From assembly GCA_030066175.1 (NCBI GenBank), contig JASJCC010000011.1, positions 1 through 52,921 on the forward strand: DNA of 52,921 bases, in the 5' to 3' direction. Position numbers and translations under genes: made by a program. Source of the stretch: Paracoccaceae bacterium. Lineage in GTDB: Bacteria > Pseudomonadota > Alphaproteobacteria > Rhodobacterales > Rhodobacteraceae. Each line of letters starts with the position of its first letter. The first letter of the stretch is position 1. Below are positions 16,606-25,243 of this stretch, piece after piece. The notes under the pieces were generated by a model. The model did not search any database. It saw only the letters and a list, made by a program, of their open reading frames with translations, and was not told where the DNA came from.

Positions 16606-18678
16606 ATGAGCATTCACCGTCAACTTTTGACCATCGTAATCGTGCCATTTGTTGGACTGGTCATTCTAGGGGCGATCCTTGTGGTCGACCAAACGCGCAC
16701 CTTTGTCGCCGCGCAAGAGGCACGGGCGACCGCGTCGCACGCGGTGCATATGTCGAAAATCGTGCACGCGCTGCAGGTGGAGCGTGGCCAATCCGCCGGG
16801 CACATCGCCTCCTCCGGTGCAAACTTTGCCGACACGCTTCCCGACGTGCGGCAAGCAGCGGATCAGGCCATCCAGGCCTTGCCGGCTGCGCTGCGCGCCG
16901 ACCTCACCTGGCTCACCGCGCTGCCGGAACGGCGCGCGGGGGTGGATGCGCTGACACTGGCCTTGCCGGATATGGCCGCCTGGTACACCGCTTCGATACG
17001 TGAGGCGATGACCCTTGTGGATCATATGCTGATCGAGTTCGAAGACCCGTCGATCCTGCGCCTTGGCGCCGGCTACATTGCGCTCTCCGAGGCCAAGGAG
17101 GCCGCCGGATTGCAGCGCGCCGCGGGTGCCACCGGATTGGCCGCCGGCGTGTTTCAGCCACAGCAATTCAACGCCTTCATCGCGCGCGGCGCGGTTGAGG
17201 CCAAGTTCCTCGACGTCGCCAAATTGGAGCTGAACACGGTGCTGAATGGCGTTGATTTTGCAGGCCTTCAGGCAGACACGGGCGTTGCCGCCTTCCGCAC
17301 TGCGATCATCGCCGAAGGCGCGTCTTCCGCGCCGGCCGATTTGACGGTGCCAGACTGGTTTGCCCGCTCCACCGCCTGGATCGACGCGCTGCACGACATC
17401 GAACTGCGTGTTACCGACACAATCGCGACCCTCGCGGCGGCCAATGCCCGCACGGCGTTTTACTTTCTGGCCGGTACGCTTGCGCTCGTCGCGCTGGTCA
17501 TCTGTGTGGCGCTTCTCTTGGGGATGAAGGTCCGCCGCTCGGTCCGCAAGAGCTTTGAGGCGCTTGAGAACGCGATGGAACGGCTGGGGCGCAAGGAGTT
17601 TGACATGCGCACGCGGGAACAAGACTTGGATACCGAGGTCGGCCGCCTCTTTGCCGCCATCGACCAGACAAGGAATGAGCTGCAAAAGGCCGACGCCCAG
17701 TTGCTTGAGGCGGATGCGGCGCGGGTGGGCGTCTTGGCGGACATGGAACGCGCGTTGAAACAGCTATCGGGCCGGGATCTGAGCTGCAAGATCGATGGCG
17801 CGTTCCCGGAGGAGTACCTGGGCCTGCAAGAGGCGTTCGAAAAAGCCGTTCAGCAATTGGCCGGTGCCATGGCCACAGTGCAATCGGCGGTGTCGGCGGT
17901 TGAAACCGCCAGTTCCGAGCTCGATGCGGTGACAGGCGACATGGCGTTGCGCACCAGCTCGCAGGCGGCCTCACTGGAGCAGACCACCGCCGCCCTGACC
18001 GAGCTGACGTCGCGGGTGCAGAACGCTGCAGACATGGCTGGCGAAGCGGATGACGCCAGCATGAAGCTCAAGCAGGACGCGGCCATGGGCAAGCAGACGG
18101 TTGATGAAACGCTGCCCATCGTGGAACGGATCTCGCAAGCGTCCAACAAGATGGCGGCGATGGTCACGCTGATCGACGATATCGCGTTTCAGACCAACCT
18201 CTTGGCGCTCAACGCCGGGGTCGAAGCGGCCCGCGCGGGTGAGGCTGGGCGTGGATTTGCCGTGGTCGCCGGCGAAGTACGTAGCCTGGCCGTTCAGGCC
18301 GGCAACACGGCCAGCGAAATCAACGGCTTGATCCAGGAAACGATCGAGACGGTGCAAAGCGGGGTCAAGATGGTTGGCGAAATGGCCGAGGCGTTCCGCC
18401 AGATCGACCACCGGGCCAATGACGCGACCAAGGCGGTGTCCCAGGTCAAGACCGAAGCCGACGCCCAGGCCCGCGCCATCACCGAGATCCGCACCGCGAT
18501 CACCTCGCTCGACGAGGTCACGCAACACAACGCGGCGATGGTGGATCAATGCTCGACGATGGCGACCTCCCTTGGGGAAAAGGCCAATGACGTGCATTTC
18601 CTGATGTCCTCGTTCACTGTCCCCGAGGACGCGCAGGCGCAGGATATGGGTGTTACACCAAAGCGTCTGGCTAGCTAG
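16606..18678 (+). CDS. Methyl-accepting chemotaxis protein with NIT sensor domain
   Basis: A 690-residue chemoreceptor. One helix lies at about 8-28 and a second at about 286-310. Between them is a helical sensor carrying ALQVERGQSAGHIAS, the hallmark of NIT (nitrate/nitrite-sensing type) domains. A HAMP-like linker and coiled coil follow. The signalling hairpin tip, about 521-562, contains LIDDIAFQTNLLALNAGVEA and GRGFAVVAGEVR, the conserved CheA/CheW contact. There is no C-terminal CheR-binding pentapeptide. The start is supported by AGGGGCG before ATG 16606. No che genes are nearby, so it works with a system elsewhere. The ligand could be nitrate or nitrite, but NIT domains vary. Confidence 0.92.
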   Translation: MSIHRQLLTIVIVPFVGLVILGAILVVDQTRTFVAAQEARATASHAVHMSKIVHALQVERGQSAGHIASSGANFADTLPDVRQAADQAIQALPAALRADLTWLTALPERRAGVDALTLALPDMAAWYTASIREAMTLVDHMLIEFEDPSILRLGAGYIALSEAKEAAGLQRAAGATGLAAGVFQPQQFNAFIARGAVEAKFLDVAKLELNTVLNGVDFAGLQADTGVAAFRTAIIAEGASSAPADLTVPDWFARSTAWIDALHDIELRVTDTIATLAAANARTAFYFLAGTLALVALVICVALLLGMKVRRSVRKSFEALENAMERLGRKEFDMRTREQDLDTEVGRLFAAIDQTRNELQKADAQLLEADAARVGVLADMERALKQLSGRDLSCKIDGAFPEEYLGLQEAFEKAVQQLAGAMATVQSAVSAVETASSELDAVTGDMALRTSSQAASLEQTTAALTELTSRVQNAADMAGEADDASMKLKQDAAMGKQTVDETLPIVERISQASNKMAAMVTLIDDIAFQTNLLALNAGVEAARAGEAGRGFAVVAGEVRSLAVQAGNTASEINGLIQETIETVQSGVKMVGEMAEAFRQIDHRANDATKAVSQVKTEADAQARAITEIRTAITSLDEVTQHNAAMVDQCSTMATSLGEKANDVHFLMSSFTVPEDAQAQDMGVTPKRLAS

Positions 18679-18771
18679 GGTAGGGCGGCCCGGGCAACTG
18701 CCGTATCCGGGCGATCCACCGGTACTCGTGGGCCTTTCGCCGGCGTACAATCCCCTGCGCCGTCGGCAGCG

Positions 18772-19785
18772 TCAGACCACGTGGCCTTCGGCGTCGAACC
18801 AATGTACGCGTGCTTCGTCGAACATCATCGTGGCGGCATCACCCGGGCGCAGGTGGGTGTCCCCGATGACCCGCGCGGTGACCTTGCCGGCCGCGCCGCA
18901 ATCGACCAGCACGAAGGTGTCGGCGCCGAGGTACTCGATCACGTCGACCTCACCCTGCAGGTGGCCATCCCCTCCGTCGATCAGCGCGATATGCTCGGGC
19001 CGGATCCCGGCGGATGAGGCCTGCTCATGCGGGGTCAGGTTGTGGGCGGCATCGGCGGCAATGATGTTCATCTGCGGTGAGCCGATGAATTGCGCCACAA
19101 AAAGGTTGGCCGGGCTTTCGTAAAGCTCGCGCGGCGTACCCACCTGCACGATCTGGCCGGCATCCAGCACCACGATCCGGTCAGCCAGAGTCATCGCTTC
19201 GACCTGATCATGGGTGACGTAGATCATCGTCGAGGCCAGCGACTGGTGCAGCTTGGCGATCTCATAGCGCATCTCAACCCGCAAAGCGGCGTCGAGATTC
19301 GACAAGGGCTCGTCAAAGAGGAACGCCGTCGGATCGCGCACGATAGAACGCCCGATCGCCACCCTCTGTCGCTGCCCGCCCGACAGATCCTTGGGCCGCC
19401 GGTCGAGATAAGCCTCGAGCTTGAGCACTTGTGCGGCCTCGTCGACCTTGGCGGCAATCTCGGCGGCCGGCAGCCCTGCGGATTTCAATGGAAAGCCCAC
19501 ATTGTCGCGTACCGACATATGCGGATAGAGCGCGTAGGACTGGAACACCATCGCCAGACCCCGCTTATAAGGTGGCTCGGCAGTCGCATCCCGGTCACCG
19601 ATCAGAACCTGGCCGCGGCTGGTTTCCTCCAGCCCGGCGATCATCCGCAGCAAGGTGGATTTGCCGCAGCCGGACGGGCCGACAAAGATGATGAACTCAC
19701 CTTCCTCGATTTCCAGGTCGACGCCCTTGATGACCTGGATGTCACCAAACCATTTCTCAACCGCCTTGAGTGTGATCGATGACAT
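18772..19785 (-). CDS. Sugar ABC transporter ATP-binding protein (MalK/UgpC type)
   Basis: A 337-residue nucleotide-binding subunit. Walker A is [10 protein letters not shown] at 35-44, the signature is LSGGQRQR at 134-141, Walker B ends in FLFDEP at 155-160, and the switch His is in YVTHDQ (His192). A TOBE-type regulatory domain fills about 240-337. It energises the importer formed by the genes immediately upstream on the same strand. Its start overlaps the stop of the hydrolase gene by one base (TGATG), so the two are translationally coupled. It is the last gene of the operon. The family is certain; the sugar is inferred from the adjacent GH63-type hydrolase. Confidence 0.94.
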   Translation of the reverse strand: MSSITLKAVEKWFGDIQVIKGVDLEIEEGEFIIFVGPSGCGKSTLLRMIAGLEETSRGQVLIGDRDATAEPPYKRGLAMVFQSYALYPHMSVRDNVGFPLKSAGLPAAEIAAKVDEAAQVLKLEAYLDRRPKDLSGGQRQRVAIGRSIVRDPTAFLFDEPLSNLDAALRVEMRYEIAKLHQSLASTMIYVTHDQVEAMTLADRIVVLDAGQIVQVGTPRELYESPANLFVAQFIGSPQMNIIAADAAHNLTPHEQASSAGIRPEHIALIDGGDGHLQGEVDVIEYLGADTFVLVDCGAAGKVTARVIGDTHLRPGDAATMMFDEARVHWFDAEGHVV

Positions 19786-21047
19786 CAGGCCGCCCCTTTC
19801 ACCGCCGTTGCTGGCGCTTTGCCGGCCCAGGTCAGCCAGATCGCCGCGGTCCAGGTGAAATCGGCGCCGCCGCAGGGGGTGGCGTCGATCGGGTCGAAAT
19901 ACTCGTAAAACCCGTGTTGCCGGATCAACTCGGCCGTCTCGGCCCGCAACCGTTCAGCGAGTTCGTGGCGCCCCGACGAGGTCAGCCCCAACGCGATCAG
20001 CGCATTGACCACGGGCCAGGTGGGACCGCGCCAGTATTTGCGCGGGTTGAACGACGCGGCTTCGGGGTCGGCCGAAGGGATGCCGAAATTCACCTTGTCC
20101 CAGACGCGATCCAGTTGCGCGTCAAGCTCCGGCGTGGCGGCGTCGGCCAGATAGGCGAGGAACGCGCCCGACCCCAGAACACCGGCAAACGCGTCGCTGC
20201 GCAGATCCCGCGCATCATAGGCGCCCAGCTCTGCGTTCCAGATCACAGGCAGAGCCGCGCGCAGCGCCTTGGCCCACCCTTGCAACTCGGTCGTGTCATG
20301 CCCAAGCGCGTCGCCGATGGCGATAAGGTCTTCATGCGCGCGCAGCAGGATAAAGGTGATGCCCGGATCGGCCATCAGGAACGGCCCGTCGGCCACGATC
20401 CGCGCATCGTCCCACCCGACGTCGCGGCCAAACTCGACGATGGCGATATAGCGGTCGTAATCCTCTTTGGTGGGGCGCATTTCCGGGTTCACATGCCCGG
20501 TGTCGCGCCGCGTGTAGGGCGCCACGCGTGATCCATCGACCCCGGCCATGCCGATATCCCAGTCCGGGCAGTTGTCGCGCCCGCTTTCCCAGGGATGGAT
20601 GATGGCGACCGGCCCATGACCGCAACGCGCCTCGTGCCACCAGCGGTGCCAGCGTTCCATCGCGGGGTATAGCCGGGCGATCCGTGCCCGTCCTGCCTCA
20701 GGGTCCATGTCCCAGATCAGCCGGGCAAGGGTGGCCGCGACAGGAGGTTGGGAAATGCCGGAGGTTTCGGGCCACTGGCCGGTGCCCCAGACATCGGGGC
20801 CGGGGAAATAACCCGGGTCGCTCTGGTGAAAGATGATATGCGGGACCATGCCGTTGTCCCATTGACTGGCGAACAACGTATCCAGTTCGTCCCAGGCGCG
20901 GGCATTGTCAAAGGTCGCGAACCCCCAGGCGGCAAAGGCGCTGTCCCAGTTCCACTGGTAGGGATAAAGCCCATGGGTCGGCAGGGTATAGCCGCCCTTG
21001 TCGTTCTTTTTCAGGATGGCGCGGGCCTGGTCGTCAAGAGTGGTCAT
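19785..21047 (-). CDS. GH63-type glycoside hydrolase, glucosyl-/mannosylglycerate hydrolase-like
   Basis: A 420-residue cytoplasmic enzyme with an (alpha/alpha)6-barrel pattern. Diagnostic blocks are [11 protein letters not shown] near residue 29, [14 protein letters not shown] at 151-164, which supplies the probable general acid Asp158, [14 protein letters not shown], and GFYEYFDP near 379-386, which gives the probable base Glu382, followed by ADFTWTAA. This set matches the MGH1-like branch of GH63 that cleaves glucosylglycerate or mannosylglycerate, compatible solutes. No signal peptide is present, so the substrate is hydrolysed after import. It overlaps the permease gene and the ATPase gene by one base on each side, strong evidence for one uptake-and-cleavage operon. 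The actual glycoside is not proven. Confidence 0.8.
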   Translation of the reverse strand: MTTLDDQARAILKKNDKGGYTLPTHGLYPYQWNWDSAFAAWGFATFDNARAWDELDTLFASQWDNGMVPHIIFHQSDPGYFPGPDVWGTGQWPETSGISQPPVAATLARLIWDMDPEAGRARIARLYPAMERWHRWWHEARCGHGPVAIIHPWESGRDNCPDWDIGMAGVDGSRVAPYTRRDTGHVNPEMRPTKEDYDRYIAIVEFGRDVGWDDARIVADGPFLMADPGITFILLRAHEDLIAIGDALGHDTTELQGWAKALRAALPVIWNAELGAYDARDLRSDAFAGVLGSGAFLAYLADAATPELDAQLDRVWDKVNFGIPSADPEAASFNPRKYWRGPTWPVVNALIALGLTSSGRHELAERLRAETAELIRQHGFYEYFDPIDATPCGGADFTWTAAIWLTWAGKAPATAVKGAA

Positions 21048-22261
21048 CAGCCTTTCACTGACCCTGCGGTCAGCCCTTTTGTCATAAAGCGTTCCAGCCC
21101 CAGGAAAATCACCATGATCGGTACGGTGGCGATCACTGAACCGGCCATCAGGTGCTGGCGTGGAATTTCAGAGGTGTTGAGCGAGGCGATGCCCCGGGTC
21201 AGCGTGAAGGTGCTGGGATCGTCCAGCAGCATGAAGGCCAGCAGAAACTCGTTCCAGGCGATCATAAAGACATAGAGCGACACCGACGCCATCGCCGGTA
21301 GCGACAGGGGCAGGGTGATCTTCCAGATCACGGCGAGCCGTGTCAGCCCGTCCATCAGCCCGGCTTCTTCGATCTCTGCCGGCAACCCACGGAAATACCC
21401 CTGCAGCATGTAGAGCGCCACTGGGATGGTGGTGACCGGATAAATCAGGATGATGCCAAACAGCGAATTGCGCAGCCCTGTCATCGAAAAAGCGATGTAG
21501 ATCGGCAGCGCTAGCACGATCATCGGCACCATGTAGATCAGCAGGATGGAGCGTGAGAACGCGGCTTGGCCTTTGAACCGAAGGCGCGCGACGGCATAGG
21601 CGCCGGGCACGGCGAATAGAAGCGTGATCAGCACGGTCAGGATTGAAATGCCAAAGGAGTTGATCAGGTAGGTGCCGAAATTGAACTGGGTGAAAAGCTC
21701 ATCATAGCTGCGCAAAAGGCCCCAGCCCTTGCTGAGATCGACCGAGAAATCCAAGGGGTTCTGCATCAGCTCCGCCTGGTTTTTCAGGCTGGTCATGACC
21801 ATGACGTAAAACGGGATCAGCACGATGGCGGTGAAAAAGATATAGCCAAAACCCGTCAGGAACCGGATCACGGAATGCTCAAATTCGTGCCGACTAAGCG
21901 CGCCGGGTGTGACCTCATCGAGGATGATGGCCAATGTTGGTGCAAAAGCTGCCGCCAAGATCAGCGCGCCAAAGGTGCGGGCAAAGCTGCCGGTGCTGTC
22001 GCCGATCAGCATGGGTCCAAGGCCGATTAGCACGAGTACGGCAATCACTGCCGCAACGACAGCCTGCACGAGCGGGGAGCGCCCGATCTGCACCAGCGCG
22101 GTGCCGGCGACACCACCCCAGACAAAGGACCACAGGATCGACGGGCGGAACGGATCGCCGGTGGCGAAGGACATCGCGACCGACACCGTGACGCTCAGCA
22201 CAAACAGCCAGAACGCCCCCAGCAGGGGCCCGGTGATCAGGCCAAAGCGCAGCATGCTCAT
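21047..22261 (-). CDS. Sugar ABC transporter permease, MalG type with long N-terminal membrane extension
   Basis: A 404-residue permease. Residues from about 126 onward match MalG-family permeases: IPFYVMVMTSLK, the EAA loop EIEEAGLMDGLTRLAVIWKI, and a terminal ERFMTKGLTAGSVKG. MalG-type subunits are usually near 280 residues; here about 125 extra residues precede the core, with about four hydrophobic segments (8-32, 44-60, 66-90, 97-114). The start ATG 22261 overlaps the upstream stop as ATGA. The extension is not a known enzymatic domain that I can identify and may pack against the partner permease, which also carries an unusual insert. Confidence 0.9.
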   Translation of the reverse strand: MSMLRFGLITGPLLGAFWLFVLSVTVSVAMSFATGDPFRPSILWSFVWGGVAGTALVQIGRSPLVQAVVAAVIAVLVLIGLGPMLIGDSTGSFARTFGALILAAAFAPTLAIILDEVTPGALSRHEFEHSVIRFLTGFGYIFFTAIVLIPFYVMVMTSLKNQAELMQNPLDFSVDLSKGWGLLRSYDELFTQFNFGTYLINSFGISILTVLITLLFAVPGAYAVARLRFKGQAAFSRSILLIYMVPMIVLALPIYIAFSMTGLRNSLFGIILIYPVTTIPVALYMLQGYFRGLPAEIEEAGLMDGLTRLAVIWKITLPLSLPAMASVSLYVFMIAWNEFLLAFMLLDDPSTFTLTRGIASLNTSEIPRQHLMAGSVIATVPIMVIFLGLERFMTKGLTAGSVKG

Positions 22262-23502
22262 AGCCCTTCCTCCCGGCTGATATATTTCAGGAAGAAGATC
22301 GAGAAGGTCAGCAGGCAACCAAAGATCACCACCGCCACCGCCGCCCCCGCGCCGATATTCGAGATGGCAAAGGCCTGTTCATAGACATTCACCGTCAGGG
22401 TGCGGGTGCCGGCATTACCGCCGGTTAGCAGGAAAATGTCGTCGAACTTGTTAAACGTCCAGATAAAGCGCAAGAGGAACAGCACCGACAGGATACCCAA
22501 AAGCTGCGGTAGGCTGAGAGACCAGAACTGCTGAAACGGGCTGGCGCCGTCCATATCAGCAGCCTCATACATGTCGTGGTCGATGGATTGCATCCGCGCC
22601 AGGATGAAGAGGAAACATAAGGGGAAATAGCCCCACATGGCAAAGACCGTGACCATGATCAGCGCCCAGGGCCGCACGCCGAAGAAATTGATCGCCTCGC
22701 TGGTCACACCCATCTGCACCAAAAGCGCATTGGCCGAGCCGGAGAAGGGATCGAACAGGATCACCCAGGTAAAGGCCACCGCGATGATCGGCGCGACGTA
22801 GGGGAAGAGGTAGAGCCCGCGCAGAATCCCCTGACCGCGGAAGGATTTGTTGAGCAGAAGGGCGGAAAACAGCCCCAACACCAGCGCACCGATGGTGCCA
22901 AAGAAGGTGTAAAAAAGTGTGACCCAAAGCACCTGCCAAAACTCATTGCCGTCAAAAATCCGCGCGAAGTTTTCCAGGGTAAAGGTGGTGTTGGTTAGCA
23001 CACTGCTGCCCCGCCCGGTCACGATGGCCGCGCTGTCCTGAGGCCGCAGGCCATTGTCGAGATAGGCCTGCTCAATCGTCACCGGGATCATCAGCCGTTC
23101 CCGGAACCCGCCCTCAATCTCGCCGAAATCACAATAGAGCGTGCGGTCTTCCAGCGTGCAGCGCGGGTCAAGCGCACCTACCACAAGGCCCAGGGGCAGT
23201 GTGTCGGTCAGGGTGACATCGCGGATCGGCTGGTCTTGGGTCGAGTTGCGGATCCGGTAGCGGATATTGGCCTCGTCGCCCACAGCATCCGTATCGCCGC
23301 GGATGTCCTCGCGCAGGACCACTTCGGGCGCGCGCAGATCAGACAATTGCACCGGTTTGAAACTGATCCAGAAGATCGCCAGCAGCGGCAACACGACGAC
23401 CAGTGACACCGCCGTGATCGTTGGCAGCAAAAGGCCCCAGGCCAGCCGCGCTTCGCGCTTGGCCAGGTGTCCGATTCCCTTGGGGGGGACAGCGTGTGTC
23501 AT
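22258..23502 (-). CDS. Sugar ABC transporter permease, MalF type with DUF11-like periplasmic insert
   Basis: A 414-residue permease. Helix 1 spans about 22-46. Residues about 77-145 form a soluble domain in the first periplasmic loop with RYRIRNSTQDQPIRDVTLTD, then TLPLGL, two cysteines (115 and 124) and CDFGEI, which matches the beta-sandwich DUF11 pattern (N-x-G/D, VTDTLPxGL, Cys). The rest is a standard MalF core with the EAA loop MYEAADMDGASPFQQFWSLSLP split over 20 residues at about 310-330. E. coli MalF also has a periplasmic insert, but in its second loop and of a different fold. The gene overlaps its partner permease by four bases. Substrate as for the adjacent hydrolase. Confidence 0.9.
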   Translation of the reverse strand: MTHAVPPKGIGHLAKREARLAWGLLLPTITAVSLVVVLPLLAIFWISFKPVQLSDLRAPEVVLREDIRGDTDAVGDEANIRYRIRNSTQDQPIRDVTLTDTLPLGLVVGALDPRCTLEDRTLYCDFGEIEGGFRERLMIPVTIEQAYLDNGLRPQDSAAIVTGRGSSVLTNTTFTLENFARIFDGNEFWQVLWVTLFYTFFGTIGALVLGLFSALLLNKSFRGQGILRGLYLFPYVAPIIAVAFTWVILFDPFSGSANALLVQMGVTSEAINFFGVRPWALIMVTVFAMWGYFPLCFLFILARMQSIDHDMYEAADMDGASPFQQFWSLSLPQLLGILSVLFLLRFIWTFNKFDDIFLLTGGNAGTRTLTVNVYEQAFAISNIGAGAAVAVVIFGCLLTFSIFFLKYISREEGL

Positions 23503-23569
23503 GATGCGGCCCGCTTGGCTTTGGGAGGGCCGGGGCGGCGGGTGGGCCGCCCCGGCCTTTCAGGGTCGG

Positions 23570-24922
23570 TTACTCCACGCCGGCGATGGCCTCGTTCAGC
23601 GCCGCAACGGTGGCGGCGGCATCCTGGGCACCGTCGATATACTCACGCACCGCGCGGTTGATCACCTGGCTGTTGATGATCTTCGACGCGGTGGCGAGCT
23701 GGCCATCCGCCACACCCCAGCGCTGCGCCACGTCCAGGCCGCCGACGATTTCGTCAATCATCTCTTGGGCATAGAGATCCCCCAGCGGGGCCTTGCGGTC
23801 GACACCCACATCCAGCGTGGCCCAAAGATCGGCAAACTGTGTCGGGTTGTCCGCCGTGCCGCGCCGGACCGGGAACTTGCCTTCCGGCGCAATCGCCAGC
23901 GTCTGGCCATAGCCTTCGTTCATCGAAAACTCGACAAACTCCATCGCCGCATCCGTGGACGCGTCCGAGGTGATGCCGAAATAGCGGATATCGGCCCAGG
24001 CCGCGCCATCGGGGTTCGAGGGGCCGGAGAAGTTGGTCACGATCCCGGTGGCCGCCGCCAGATCGCGCGAGGTCGGATCGTCGTTAATGGTGGGCGGCGC
24101 GCTGTCGCGCAGGCCGGCGAGCTCATCGAGGATAAAGGGCGACCAGATGATCATCGCCGCGTTGCCGCTGAAATAGAGCGTCCGCGATTGCTGCCAGAAC
24201 AGCTCCCCCGGAGGCGAGGCTTCGGCGATGGCCTTGTAGAAATCCAACACCTCGATGGTCTTGGCCTCATCCAGCGGTTGGATGCCGTCGGACCCCACCG
24301 GGCTGACGCCATTGGCGAGGAAGACATGCTCCAGCACCTGGCTCATGAAGTTTTCGTCCACCTTGGTGGCGGCGACAAAACCGTACATTTCCGGCGGGTT
24401 GTGCAGCGCCTCGATGGCGGCCAACACGTTGGCATAGCTGGTCGGCGGCTCAAGGCCCGCCTCGGCGAACTTGTCGGCGCGGTAGACAATCATCTGCGTC
24501 CAGCCATCCACCGGGACCGAGGCGACACCATCCGCGGTAGCCGCCATGCTGAGCGCGCCGGGGGCAAAGGTGCCTTCGCCCAGGCTGTCAACCACGTCGG
24601 TCGCGGCATCGGTGTCGAGGATACCGGCCTCGGCCCAGGGCAGGGCGTATTGCAGCGGGTGATAGATGACGTCCGGCAGGTCGCCGGCGGCAAAGGCGGC
24701 GGTGGCGCGGGTGCCCAGATCGCTTTCGGTCACGGGGATCACCTCGACCGTATGGCCAGAGGCCGCGGCGAAATCGGCGGCCATCTGTTCTTGGCGTGCG
24801 AGCCGTTCGGGCTGTTCCTCGGTTGTCCAGAAACGCAGGTTTTCCGCGCTGGCAGACAGCGTCGACAGAATAAGCGCCGTTGCCGTTCCCAGCATTAGTT
24901 TCGTTTTTCCGTTGGTTTTCAT
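23570..24922 (-). CDS. Extracellular sugar-binding protein of the ABC importer
   Basis: A binding protein of about 450 residues (SBP_bac_1 type). The signal peptide runs from the charged MKTNGKTK through a hydrophobic stretch to a likely cut after STLSASA. The mature protein opens with ENLRFWTTEEQPERLARQE and carries GDLPDVIYHPLQYALPWAEAG, the hinge-region pattern of carbohydrate-binding proteins. The start is fixed by GGGAGGAAG directly before ATG 24922; an upstream ATG in the same frame has no ribosome site. It is the first gene of the five-gene operon SBP, MalF-like, MalG-like, hydrolase, ATPase. The 67-base gap after it is usual for high SBP expression. Confidence 0.92.
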   Translation of the reverse strand: MKTNGKTKLMLGTATALILSTLSASAENLRFWTTEEQPERLARQEQMAADFAAASGHTVEVIPVTESDLGTRATAAFAAGDLPDVIYHPLQYALPWAEAGILDTDAATDVVDSLGEGTFAPGALSMAATADGVASVPVDGWTQMIVYRADKFAEAGLEPPTSYANVLAAIEALHNPPEMYGFVAATKVDENFMSQVLEHVFLANGVSPVGSDGIQPLDEAKTIEVLDFYKAIAEASPPGELFWQQSRTLYFSGNAAMIIWSPFILDELAGLRDSAPPTINDDPTSRDLAAATGIVTNFSGPSNPDGAAWADIRYFGITSDASTDAAMEFVEFSMNEGYGQTLAIAPEGKFPVRRGTADNPTQFADLWATLDVGVDRKAPLGDLYAQEMIDEIVGGLDVAQRWGVADGQLATASKIINSQVINRAVREYIDGAQDAAATVAALNEAIAGVE

Positions 24923-25243
24923 CGTCTTCCTCCCATTGAAGATCATTTGTGTGTCAAACTTTATCGTTGGTTATTTGGGGCCTTGATGCCCCTTGCGATA
25001 TCCGGTGGCTCTGCCCCTGACCCAGGCCGTGCGGGCGGCCTGCACATAGTCTCCTCCTGCAAATCATCGTGATACCCGAATCCGGTTTCGGCAAGAGTTT
25101 CGTTTCGCGTGAGCGTGGCGGTGGTTGCCGCAGGTTTGGTGGATGCGCCGGAGAGCGTGCGGTCCCACTTGTTGGCTTGGTGGGTAAAAAGAAATGAAAA
25201 CAATTATTTACTGGATTATCCTCAGGCAAGACGTGAAGAATGC
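24923..25243. other. Intergenic region between sugar importer and DMGDH-like gene
   Basis: This 321-base stretch holds the leader ORF described at 24961-25047 and, upstream of it, the likely importer promoter. The part at about 25170-25225 is A/T-rich (GGTAAAAAGAAATG and ACAATTATTTACTGG). I see no tRNA and no strong terminator; a weak AGGCA/TGCCT pair at about 25208-25243 follows the preceding gene's stop. Confidence 0.4.
24961..25047 (-). CDS. Possible 28-residue leader ORF upstream of the sugar importer
   Basis: A short frame starts at ATG 25047 with a near-ideal ribosome site (GCAGGAGGAG) and ends at TAA 24961, 38 bases before the binding-protein start. The predicted peptide begins MCRPPARPGSGAEPPDIARG and is rich in Pro, Arg and Gly. 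It is not like any protein I know. The quality of the ribosome site is the main reason to list it. It could be a translated leader that affects operon expression, a real microprotein, or the decayed start of a lost gene. Confidence 0.35.
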   Translation of the reverse strand: MCRPPARPGSGAEPPDIARGIKAPNNQR

